The position numbers and the translations under genes are program-made. 23,275 bases of DNA from CAJWKT01 sp964465375 (GTDB lineage: Bacteria; Pseudomonadota; Gammaproteobacteria; Steroidobacterales; Rariloculaceae), in assembly GCA_964465375.1 (NCBI GenBank), contig CAYXIJ010000030.1, positions 1 to 23,275 on the forward strand, read 5' to 3'. Positions within the stretch are counted from its first letter, which is position 1, and the number at the start of each line of letters is the position of its first letter. This document shows positions 14,710-21,969 of this stretch, piece after piece. The notes under the pieces were generated by a model. That model saw only the letters and a list, made by a program, of their open reading frames with translations. It was not told where the DNA came from and made no database searches.

Positions 14710-16116
14710 ATGAGAAAGCTCCCCGCAGTTATTACTCGTAGAGTTATTTTTTTATTATTGGCTGGTTTTGCGTTTTCCGCTCATGCTCAGACTTCCCAGA
14801 GCGAAGCAACCAAAAAATTGGTCAGCCGTTTGGAAATGTTTAGTCCTCGAATCGTAGAGGTCGCGACAAATGTGTACACGGCTATCGGCTATCAGGTGTC
14901 GGCCAATACCATGATAGTCGGTGAGGATGGTGTCATCATCATCGATCCTGGTCAGGCACCGCGTTTCGCAGAACCTGTAATCGACGAATTTCAAAAAATA
15001 ACCAATAAGCCGGTTAAGGTCATCATTTTTACTCATGGACATCGTGATCATTTCGGAGCTACTCCTGCGTTCATGGGTCTTGGGGAAAACATCGAAATCT
15101 GGGCGAGAGCTAATTATGGGTCAGAGATGCGGCGGACTTCGAATAATGGACTATCTGACGGTGTTCGGCCGTCAAACACGCAAGGATTCGACCTGCCTGC
15201 GGAGCAACGCCTTGGTATCGGTATAGCGATTCCCCCGTCCCGTCCAGCTGGAAACATGATGCGTGACGGGATTTCTGTTGACCGACAACAATCACCTCAA
15301 GTGGAGGTGGTGCTACCGACGCACACATTTTCCGGAGAGCGGCAGGCTCTTTCCGTGGCAGGCATAGAGCTTGAACTGGTAGCAGCGCCCGGTGAGACCG
15401 ATGACCAGCTGTATGTATGGTTGCCTAAAGAGAAGGTCGTTTTTGCTGGTGATAATTTCTATCAGTCGTGGCCGAACGTCTACCCGTTACGTGGTACCGC
15501 ACGGCGCTCCGTCCGCAACTGGATAACGAGCTTGGATAAAATGATAGCCGAGACCCCAATGCATCTAGTCGGTGGTCATACGAGCCCGATACTCGGCAAC
15601 GGATTGGGGGTATTAATAAATTACCGGGATGCACTGAAGTGGGTACACGACCGAACAATCGAAGGTGCAAAAAAATTCATGACTCCAGATGAGTTGGTTG
15701 CCTATGCTGCTTTGCCACCAAAGCTGGCAGAGCTCGATTATCTTGCCGATTACTACGGGAGTGTTGAGGGTACAGTCCGTGATATATATGCTCAGGATCT
15801 TGGCTGGTTTGATGGTGATGTATTAAGTCTCCACCGTGAAGCGCCTATCAAGGAAGCCGAACGAATGGCTTCGCTGGTTGGTGGTGTCGAAATATTGATG
15901 GAAAAAGCTAGAGTTGCAATGGAGAATGGAGACCCGCTTGGCGCAGCCAAACTTGTGCGACACGTGGTTCGACTGAAGCCAAGTAGTAGTGAGGCTAAAT
16001 TGTTAATGGCAGACGCGCTCGCCATCATTGGTGAGCAAACATTCAATGCACCTGTACGCAATTACACGTTATCCTCATCTAATCGGTACCGCCTAGAGGC
16101 CGCCGAAGCTAACTAA
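14710..16116 (+). CDS. Alkyl-sulfatase-type MBL-fold hydrolase lacking the SCP2-like domain
   Basis: This 468-residue exported protein has a signal peptide ending AHAQ. The N-terminal metallo-beta-lactamase domain has THGHRDHFGA (His109, His111, Asp113, His114), Glu229 in PGETDDQLY, Asp248 in FAGDNFY and His290 in GGHTSPILG, so both metal sites look intact. The following alpha-helical domain contains GSVEGTVRDIYAQDLGWFDG and ends with the NYTLSSSNRYR strand, matching the dimerisation domain of type III alkyl sulfatases such as SdsA1. Those enzymes are about 650 residues and carry a C-terminal SCP2-like domain, which is absent here. Likely a hydrolase of sulfate esters or related substrates. 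It lies 55 bases after the sulfatase gene. Confidence 0.88.
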   Translation: MRKLPAVITRRVIFLLLAGFAFSAHAQTSQSEATKKLVSRLEMFSPRIVEVATNVYTAIGYQVSANTMIVGEDGVIIIDPGQAPRFAEPVIDEFQKITNKPVKVIIFTHGHRDHFGATPAFMGLGENIEIWARANYGSEMRRTSNNGLSDGVRPSNTQGFDLPAEQRLGIGIAIPPSRPAGNMMRDGISVDRQQSPQVEVVLPTHTFSGERQALSVAGIELELVAAPGETDDQLYVWLPKEKVVFAGDNFYQSWPNVYPLRGTARRSVRNWITSLDKMIAETPMHLVGGHTSPILGNGLGVLINYRDALKWVHDRTIEGAKKFMTPDELVAYAALPPKLAELDYLADYYGSVEGTVRDIYAQDLGWFDGDVLSLHREAPIKEAERMASLVGGVEILMEKARVAMENGDPLGAAKLVRHVVRLKPSSSEAKLLMADALAIIGEQTFNAPVRNYTLSSSNRYRLEAAEAN

Positions 16117-16213
16117 AGTTGCTGGACCTTCATCTTGTTAGATTAAAGGTAAGATCAACAAAAGCATGAGGCTTCCTAAGTCAGGGGCGCAGTATTCTAC
16201 GGAGTAAGGCAGG

Positions 16214-16819
16214 GTGACAGACTTAGCCTATAGTGCTGCTGCTGAGCGAAATAAGAGTGCCATCTTGAAGGTGCTCGGACGCGTATTGCCAGCCAGGGGT
16301 AAAATTCTGGAAATAGCCAGCGGGACCGGACAGCATATTGTTCATTTTGCACAAAAACTACCTAACTTAATCTGGCAGCCAAGTGATTTTGATCCGTCTG
16401 CCTGCAGGTCAATTGAAAGTAGAGTGCTTCGGTCGAATCTCGGCAACATAAAGGATGTGGTGTCGCTCGATGTTAGGGATCTTCCCTGGCCGGTCATGCA
16501 CTCAGATGCACTGATTTGCATTAACTTTACGCACATTAGCCCGTGGGCAGCTACAGAGGCCCTGTTTGAGAATGCCAGAGACCACCTAGCGGCGGGATGC
16601 GTACTCTACCTGTATGGACCCTATCAGAGAGCCGATTACGAAATAGCACCCAGTAACGAGGCATTTGATGCCTCTCTGCGGGCTCAAAATCCGGCCTGGG
16701 GCCTACGTTATCTTGAAGATGTTGCACGTACCGCCGGAGATTGTGGTTTTAATTTAGAAGAAACAGTGGAGATGCCGGTAAATAACCTCAGCCTAATATT
16801 TCGAAGAGAGTCGGAGTGA
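16214..16819 (+). CDS. DUF938 family methyltransferase
   Basis: This 201-residue cytoplasmic protein uses a GTG start with GGAG and AAGG upstream. It opens with YSAAAERNKSAILKVLGRVL and has the class I methyltransferase motif ILEIASGTGQHIVHFA. This is followed by PSDFDP (acidic motif II), CINFTHISPWAATEAL and LYLYGPYQR, then a closing NNLSLIFRR. These blocks define DUF938, widespread in Proteobacteria and of unproven substrate. It is not obviously linked in function to its neighbours. The next gene is convergent, 63 bases on. Confidence 0.92.
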   Translation: MTDLAYSAAAERNKSAILKVLGRVLPARGKILEIASGTGQHIVHFAQKLPNLIWQPSDFDPSACRSIESRVLRSNLGNIKDVVSLDVRDLPWPVMHSDALICINFTHISPWAATEALFENARDHLAAGCVLYLYGPYQRADYEIAPSNEAFDASLRAQNPAWGLRYLEDVARTAGDCGFNLEETVEMPVNNLSLIFRRESE

Positions 16820-16881
16820 GGGAAAATTTAGGGGAATACTTCTTGTTTGTTCATTGCCCGTCAGGCCGATTCGACCCTTCC

Positions 16882-17622
16882 CTATCTTCCTGTCGATTTA
16901 TTCCAGATATAAACTGCCAATGACTTGATTGTGGCAGCATCCAGTTTGTCTGCCCATGGCGGGCACTGCCCCAGTCTTCCGTTGGCAATTACGTCAGAAA
17001 TCGTACTTCGGTCATCGCCGTACAGCCAGATGTTATCTCTCAGATTTGGGCCACCATACGGCACATACCCATAGCTATCTTCCCCGTGACACTCAGCGCA
17101 GATAAGGGAATCATTTCTAGCTCGTGCTGCCGCATCCTGGTCCGCCTCACCACCACTTATGCTCACGATATACTCCGTGAGATCGGCAATCTGGTTTTCG
17201 CTGAATCCATTGATCCCATAACCTGGCATCTCAGAGTAACGGGTATCTGAGCAAGCACCATAACTTTGCTGGTCCTCGGGGCAGTCACGGTTGCGTATCC
17301 CGTAGAGTAGTGTTTGTTGAATCGCCATAACGGGCGCAACATCGTTGGTTTCAAAGCCCGTAATACCCCAAAGCCAGTCGAAATCCGTAAGGTCAGGAAT
17401 CCCGGGTTCTCCACTGAGGTTTGCCCCATGGCAGCTCGCGCAGTGCTCGGAGATTGCCTCTTCGGCGGTGATTTCCATGAAATTCTCAAGTTCCTCATCT
17501 GCAGCAATTGCATAAGGGGAGGCATTGAGAATTTTTAGCGCCGCGGAGGAAAGCTCTTGGGCGTGCACGCCTACACTTGTAGCAAAAATAAAAAACGTAA
17601 CCTGCAAGCGCTCAAAGATCAT
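16882..17622 (-). CDS. Exported di-haem cytochrome c, CcoP-like, with atypical second haem ligand
   Basis: The ATG at 17622 gives 246 residues with a signal peptide ending VHAQ. There are two c-type haem sites: CASCH at residues 61-65 and CAECH at 175-179. The layout and the motif GGPNLRDNIWLYGDDRSTI resemble the two haem domains of cbb3 oxidase subunit CcoP, but with no membrane anchor beyond the signal. The first domain has Met132 in YSEMPGYG as a likely axial ligand. In the second domain the position that is normally Met (as in VMPAW) is Cys220 (GQCPPW). An extra Cys114/Cys124 pair lies in a loop before Met132. It is probably a soluble periplasmic electron carrier matured by the ccm system downstream. 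Confidence 0.88.
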   Translation of the reverse strand: MIFERLQVTFFIFATSVGVHAQELSSAALKILNASPYAIAADEELENFMEITAEEAISEHCASCHGANLSGEPGIPDLTDFDWLWGITGFETNDVAPVMAIQQTLLYGIRNRDCPEDQQSYGACSDTRYSEMPGYGINGFSENQIADLTEYIVSISGGEADQDAAARARNDSLICAECHGEDSYGYVPYGGPNLRDNIWLYGDDRSTISDVIANGRLGQCPPWADKLDAATIKSLAVYIWNKSTGR

Positions 17623-17829
17623 CGGATGCCCCCGTTCCCGTTTTTTATTTTCGCCAAACACACGAGGTTGGCAAGTAAATAACCGTTACGAACGCCTCTT
17701 TAACCATTGACGCCTATTTTTGATGTATGCGCCGAAGCAGAATGGTCTCCAGAATTCGGTTATCGACCAAGAGGGTATTAGGGAAGCAATATCGGTGCTG
17801 ATTATTGCCCATTGTTGCGTAGTTCTTTG

Positions 17830-18249
17830 TTAGTTCTCCCACTTTGGGCTGTTATTGAAACCGGGTCCGTGAACCTCGGTCCAAGTCGCGTCTTCGATGG
17901 CTTGGAAATAATGTGGAACGTAGGAGGGGATAATCAATATATCGTCCGGTCCGACCACATAGTCGTTCTCTCCCACGAATGCCCTCACTCTACCGGTATG
18001 AAACAGCATAGTTTGCTCATCGGGGTGGCTATGCCTCGTCGAGGCTTTCCCAGCCCCTATCGTCACCATCGTAATCCAGACAGTGTCCGTGTAAAGGCGT
18101 TTGCTGTATATGCCCTCATAGGGGTTGGCGGCCTCGATGTCCGCTCTGTTTAGCAGTCGCTCCTTCGGCAGTGTCACGCTTTGAGCTGCAACACCGAATG
18201 ATAGCGATGCACACAATCCAGCCCACACTAGCCTCTTGGTACTATTCAT
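17830..18249 (-). CDS. Secreted cupin-domain protein
   Basis: The ATG at 18249, preceded by AAAGGAGA, gives 139 residues with a signal peptide ending VAAQ. The cupin barrel shows GKASTRHSHPDEQTMLF (His73, His75, Glu78), the turn HTGRVRAFVG, and PSYVPHYFQAI with His113. These four ligands match a typical metal-binding cupin. It follows the methyltransferase-like gene by 31 bases on the same strand and probably shares its transcript. It differs in sequence from the cupin at 1192-1623. The 207 bases between its stop and the cytochrome gene start hold no other gene. Confidence 0.8.
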   Translation of the reverse strand: MNSTKRLVWAGLCASLSFGVAAQSVTLPKERLLNRADIEAANPYEGIYSKRLYTDTVWITMVTIGAGKASTRHSHPDEQTMLFHTGRVRAFVGENDYVVGPDDILIIPSYVPHYFQAIEDATWTEVHGPGFNNSPKWEN

Positions 18250-18280
18250 TTGGTCTCCTTTGTGCGTCACTTAAGAACAT

Positions 18281-19048
18281 CTATATCGGCTTACGGAAAA
18301 CGAGCACGGCGCGGTCTGTGCCACCGCGTATCGAAGGATCACGCATATTGAGCGTGCGGCCATCGCTCGGGTTGGTAAGTAAGTCGCTGGTGATCGCAAG
18401 CTCGAATCCGGAGGCCGTGACTTCGTCAATAATTGCCTGCGCATCGATTCGGTGGAGGGTCATCGCGTCGCGCCAGCCCGAATTGTCCTCGGCTTTGTGG
18501 TCGATGATGAGATACGTCCCACCAGGTTTGAGCGAAGCAAATACACGCGCATTCATGTCCGCGGTATCAACGCTTTCCTCAGAGGATTCGCGACTCAAAT
18601 CATGATAGAAGAGCACCATCGTGACAGCATCGACTCCATCAGGTAATTCGGCTTCGTTGTAGTGGACTTGCGTGTATGTGGCGTTGTCGTGCGCGGCAGC
18701 GAACGCTCGGCCCGGCTCACCGCCGAAACGCTCGGTCCACGGCATATCGACCATTTCGACATGGCCATCTGTTCCGACTGCGTCGACGAGTAGAGTTGTA
18801 TAGTAGTGTCCGAATGCCGCGAACTCGATAACATAGTCACCTTCCTCGATACCGGATAGCATCAACACCTCCGCCGGATTTCGGTGCGGATCTCTCGCGC
18901 GTTGCTCATCCGTTCTCACGCTTGATTCGATGGCACGTTTAATGTTCGCAGGTGCATCCGTTGGCACTGTATAGGAGTCTTGCGCCGTCGCCAGGATTCC
19001 GCCAAATACCAATCCGCTCACCGCGGCAATTCTGATTATCAATCGCAT
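18281..19048 (-). CDS. Exported class I methyltransferase-like protein
   Basis: This 255-residue protein has a signal peptide (IIRIAAVSGLVFGGILATA) and a fold like class I SAM methyltransferases: ARDPHRNPAEVLMLSGI, then motif I as VIEFAAFGHYYTTLLVDAVG, and late strands GGTYLIIDHKAE and DRAVLVFRK. It belongs to a group I recall in Proteobacteria in which the glycine-rich loop is often GGGYYT; here it is AAFGHYYT, losing glycines. A periplasmic location makes SAM binding questionable. AAAGGAAA lies upstream of the start. It sits between the MBL gene (23-base gap) and a cupin gene (31-base gap). One 60-base line inside it (18661-18720) has 40 G+C, well above most of the window. Confidence 0.75.
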   Translation of the reverse strand: MRLIIRIAAVSGLVFGGILATAQDSYTVPTDAPANIKRAIESSVRTDEQRARDPHRNPAEVLMLSGIEEGDYVIEFAAFGHYYTTLLVDAVGTDGHVEMVDMPWTERFGGEPGRAFAAAHDNATYTQVHYNEAELPDGVDAVTMVLFYHDLSRESSEESVDTADMNARVFASLKPGGTYLIIDHKAEDNSGWRDAMTLHRIDAQAIIDEVTASGFELAITSDLLTNPSDGRTLNMRDPSIRGGTDRAVLVFRKPI

Positions 19049-19071
19049 GATTATTTCCTTTTGTTATTAAG

Positions 19072-19983
19072 TCAGAACACGTCAAGATCGTTAGCGAGAA
19101 CAACTTCCCCATCGTAGAGAGACTGCACCTCGGTTAGTACAGTCTCAACTGGTGCACCGTAAAAGATTGCATGATACAGCACTAGCAAATCAGGCCTTGC
19201 TTCAGTAGCAACGCGAGCAAGTTCGTTCGTTACTGTATGCGAGCGGGAATGGTACAGTTGCCAATCCTCGGAAAGCTCGCTGACCCCTTCGTTGCTGATG
19301 ACTTCATGCACAAGAACGTCGGCTCCTTTAGCCATCTCGACCAATTTTTCACTGTAGGATGTGTCTCCCGAGATCACGACAACCTTGTCGGGCGTCGTGA
19401 TCCGATAACCGAAAGCTGGACTGATATTGCCATGCGGAACAGTGAAAGCTTCAATTGTGATATTGCCATTGGTGAAGATGGTGCCTTCCTCAATCTCAGT
19501 CGGAATAATCTGATAGAACCCTGGATTAACCACGGGGGACGAGCCGGGGGACGAGCTTGAGCGTATCTTGATATCCGCATTCATCATCTCGTACATACCT
19601 TTGGCCGCAGCCTCGAGGCCGGCTGGACCCCAGACGCTGATCTGGGATGTCCGCCGCCACCAGAGCGTCCAGACTAGCTCGACAAGGTCGAGCATGTGAT
19701 CACTGTGAAGATGTGTAATGAAGACGTGCTGGATGTTCGTTGGAAAGAGCGCAGATATACCCAGGCGCGAACTTGCTTCGATCGCACGCTGCACGACACC
19801 GCCTCCGACATCAAAAATATAAGCTTGACTCTCGTAGACAATAGCGACCCCGGCACCAGCTCTCGTATGGTCGGGAACGGGCGTTCCCGTGCCAAGAATC
19901 ACGACCTGGGTTTCGCTCAGCGCGGGAGTGCTAGCGATTAACATCACGGCACTGACAGCTAGAATACCGATGACTTTGCTCAT
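19072..19983 (-). CDS. Exported MBL-fold hydrolase, RNase Z-like subfamily
   Basis: This 303-residue protein has a signal peptide ending TPALS before ETQVVILGTGTPVPDHTRAG, the RNase Z/arylsulfatase-type opening. The metal motif HLHSDH (His91, His93, Asp95, His96) is followed by PHGNISPAFGYRI, VVISGDTSYSEKL (Asp ligand), VLVHEVIS, YHSRSHT and LVLYHAIFYG, which complete the two-metal site. An exported location rules out tRNA processing, so an ester or related hydrolase is likelier; the substrate is unknown. It is the first gene of the MBL, methyltransferase-like, cupin run. It is divergent from ppiC, with 174 bases between. Confidence 0.82.
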   Translation of the reverse strand: MSKVIGILAVSAVMLIASTPALSETQVVILGTGTPVPDHTRAGAGVAIVYESQAYIFDVGGGVVQRAIEASSRLGISALFPTNIQHVFITHLHSDHMLDLVELVWTLWWRRTSQISVWGPAGLEAAAKGMYEMMNADIKIRSSSSPGSSPVVNPGFYQIIPTEIEEGTIFTNGNITIEAFTVPHGNISPAFGYRITTPDKVVVISGDTSYSEKLVEMAKGADVLVHEVISNEGVSELSEDWQLYHSRSHTVTNELARVATEARPDLLVLYHAIFYGAPVETVLTEVQSLYDGEVVLANDLDVF

Positions 19984-20048
19984 TAATAGTTTCTTCTAGT
20001 TTTGTTCGGATCAATTCAGTATAGCGAACTTATTAACATCCGCGCACG

Positions 20049-20090
20049 AGAGTCAAGCGACGTTTCTTGTTGCGACTCTATTCGCGATAG
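20049..20090. other. Hairpin and adjacent dyad between divergent genes
   Basis: AGAGTC-AA-GCGAC at 20049-20061 pairs with GTTGC-GACTCT at 20069-20079 (an 11-bp stem with an AA bulge and one G-T). It is followed directly by the near-palindrome CTATTCGCGATAG at 20078-20090. No T tract follows on either strand, so it is not an obvious terminator. It could be an operator between the MBL gene and ppiC, or a structure in an untranslated leader. Confidence 0.3.
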
Positions 20091-20157
20091 AATTTCTCGG
20101 ATATGCTTATTCTTGCTATGACCAAAGTCCAATAGAAGGAATTCAGGAGGTATTTTT

Positions 20158-20439
20158 ATGACCCAGGCTACCGCGAGGCATATTCTGGTTAAATCTGAGT
20201 CATTCTGTAGTGAACTCAAGGATAAAATTATTAATGGAGAGGATTTTTCCGATTTAGCCCGAGAGCATTCTACGTGTCCCTCAGGTAGCAGGGGCGGGGA
20301 TCTTGGCTCATTCGGGCCAGGCCAGATGGTAAAAGAATTTGACGAAGTGGTCTTTAGTGCAGACCTCAATGAGGTTCAGGGCCCCGTAAAAACACAGTTT
20401 GGCTACCACCTTCTTGAGGTTACGAGCCGGACGGATTAA
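20158..20439 (+). CDS. ppiC: Parvulin-type peptidyl-prolyl cis-trans isomerase PpiC
   Basis: This 93-residue single-domain cytoplasmic parvulin is the same length as Escherichia coli PpiC. It opens with ATARHILVKSESF, has CPSGSRGGDLGSFGPGQMV in the centre, then FDEVVFS, and ends QFGYHLLEVTSR, all matching the PpiC family including the two active-site His positions. CAGGAGG lies at a good distance before the ATG. It has no signal peptide or extra chaperone domains. It is followed by 231 AT-rich bases leading to ccmA, with no further gene. Confidence 0.95.
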   Translation: MTQATARHILVKSESFCSELKDKIINGEDFSDLAREHSTCPSGSRGGDLGSFGPGQMVKEFDEVVFSADLNEVQGPVKTQFGYHLLEVTSRTD

Positions 20440-20574
20440 TTTTGGGCTTATGGAAGAGGTTTAGTCTAGAGCCAGAGACTCGGGAGCCCCTTAAGGCATT
20501 CAAAAGATTTTTTTAATTTGTAAATATTCGAAGGAATTTGAGAAAAGCTAATTTTTATTTTTTAAAATTATTAA

Positions 20575-20588
20575 TTGTTATTAATCAA
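20575..20588 (+). promoter_or_regulatory. Candidate FNR/Anr-type box upstream of the ccm operon
   Basis: TTGTT-ATTA-ATCAA matches the FNR/Anr consensus TTGAT-N4-ATCAA at nine of ten positions. It lies 83 bases before the ccmA ATG. The centre is about 52 bases before the start site expected from the -10-like TATAAT at 20622-20627, which is not a preferred FNR spacing. The region is very AT-rich, so a chance match is possible. Confidence 0.3.
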
Positions 20589-20621
20589 ATAAATATAAGG
20601 TTATTTTGATAAATTTTCTAA

Positions 20622-20627
20622 TATAAT
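20622..20627 (+). promoter_or_regulatory. Candidate -10 box for ccmA
   Basis: A consensus TATAAT lies 43 bases before the ccmA start. No good -35 is seen at 16-18 bases upstream, which would fit an activator-dependent promoter or a chance match in an AT-rich stretch. Confidence 0.35.
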
Positions 20628-20670
20628 TATCTATCCCAAACATTATGAGTTTTCAAGGATCTGCTAAAAA

Positions 20671-21294
20671 ATGACCCCAGCTTTAGGTTCTGGCCTTGAG
20701 GGCTCCTCCCTTGAGGTGTCAAGGGGTAATCGGTGCCTTTTTACAGATCTGAATTTCCGGTTGGAGTGTGGCGAAATGGCCTTGGTGACCGGTGCTAATG
20801 GTTGTGGAAAGACATCCTTGCTAAGGGTTCTGGCGGGCTTGGCGGTACCCGACTCTGGGCGTGTCATGCTCGGCAAAACAGATATTCATGGATTTTTGCC
20901 CGAACAGCGACGAGACCTTGTTTTTAAGGGCCATTTGAATGGGCTAAAAAGGGAACTCACGGCGAGGGAAAATCTGGAATTTTTCTGTCAGCTTTGGGAA
21001 GGCCGCCGCCAGGTCGATGTAGTACTGGCGGAGCTCCAGCTATCCCGGGCGGCTGATTGCCCGGTACGTCATTTGTCTACTGGACAACGTCTTCGGGCCA
21101 GCCTCGGCGCATTGCGTCTGCAACCGGCAGCCCTGTGGATTTTAGACGAACCTTTGGCCGGGCTCGATAAATCTGGGATTGACCTCATTTGCGGATGGGT
21201 AAGGGAGCATTTACAGGAAGGGGGTATCGCGGTGATTGCAACCCATCGGGCCCAGGCATTCTCAGGCAGCTACCAGTTCAATATCGAGCTTTAA
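20671..21294 (+). CDS. ccmA: Haem exporter ATP-binding protein CcmA
   Basis: The product is a 207-residue ABC ATPase. It has a Walker A site GANGCGKTSLL, the signature LSTGQRLRASLG, Walker B LWILDEPLAGLD and the switch ATHRAQ. It powers the CcmAB complex that releases holo-CcmE from CcmC during System I cytochrome c maturation. AAGGA lies about eight bases before the ATG. The ccmB ATG follows the stop after two bases. The length is standard. It is the first gene of the ccm operon, downstream of a 231-base AT-rich gap after ppiC. Confidence 0.95.
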   Translation: MTPALGSGLEGSSLEVSRGNRCLFTDLNFRLECGEMALVTGANGCGKTSLLRVLAGLAVPDSGRVMLGKTDIHGFLPEQRRDLVFKGHLNGLKRELTARENLEFFCQLWEGRRQVDVVLAELQLSRAADCPVRHLSTGQRLRASLGALRLQPAALWILDEPLAGLDKSGIDLICGWVREHLQEGGIAVIATHRAQAFSGSYQFNIEL

Positions 21295-21296
21295 GC

Positions 21297-21962
21297 ATGA
21301 AAGGCTTCATCCAGGTTTTAACCAGGGATCTTAAGGTCGCCCTACGACGTTGGAGTGAACTCTGTAACCCATTGATCTTTTTTCTTATGGTTGCCTCTCT
21401 TTTTCCTCTGGCGATCTCCCCGGAGGCCCCTGATCTTAAGCGGGTTGGTACGGGCGTTTTGTGGATTTCGGCACTACTAGCCTCTTTACTTGCTCTGGAT
21501 GGCCTATTTCGCGATGACGCAGAAGATGGCAGTATGGAGCAGCTCGTACTGAGCCCGGTTCCGCTAACTATTGTTATTGCAGCTAAAATACTGGCCCACT
21601 GGCTCATCACGGGCTTACCCTTGGTGGTAATAGCGCCAGTAGTAGCACTTTCTTACTATATGCCACTTGACACGCTGACAACGCTTATTTTGGCGCTGAT
21701 TCTAGCCACGCCCACACTAAGCGTTTTGGGGGCTATCGGGGCTGCGCTCACGGTTGATTTGCGTCGCGGGGGGCCTATAGTGGGTCTCTTGGTATTACCC
21801 CTAACCGGACCTGTTTTGATTTTTGGGACTCGGGCCACAGATCTCGCGGTGCAAGGGGAGTCGGCTGCCGGCCCACTTTATTTGTTAGGGGCATTGTTGG
21901 CGCTGGCGATTGCATTGGGGCCGTTAGCTACCTCTGCCGCTGTACGTGTTTCATTAGAGTAG
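21297..21962 (+). CDS. ccmB: Haem exporter membrane subunit CcmB
   Basis: The ATG at 21297 gives 221 residues, the normal CcmB length. Further upstream in-frame starts would overlap the end of ccmA and were rejected. It has six membrane segments and family blocks RDLKVALRRWSELCNPLIFF, FRDDAEDGSMEQLVLSP, GAIGAALTVDLRRGG and LVLPLTGPVLIFG. It works with CcmA in the inner membrane. It starts two bases after the ccmA stop, and ccmC follows after seven bases. Confidence 0.95.
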   Translation: MKGFIQVLTRDLKVALRRWSELCNPLIFFLMVASLFPLAISPEAPDLKRVGTGVLWISALLASLLALDGLFRDDAEDGSMEQLVLSPVPLTIVIAAKILAHWLITGLPLVVIAPVVALSYYMPLDTLTTLILALILATPTLSVLGAIGAALTVDLRRGGPIVGLLVLPLTGPVLIFGTRATDLAVQGESAAGPLYLLGALLALAIALGPLATSAAVRVSLE

Positions 21963-21969
21963 AAAATTC

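Noticed and set aside
20453..20520. Possible terminator after ppiC around GCCCCTTAAGGC
   Set aside because: The stem is very short, and the T run lies too far downstream to form an intrinsic terminator.
21189..21296. Longer CcmB start overlapping the end of ccmA
   Set aside because: The added residues have no CcmB similarity, and the ATG at 21297 directly after the ccmA stop gives the normal length.
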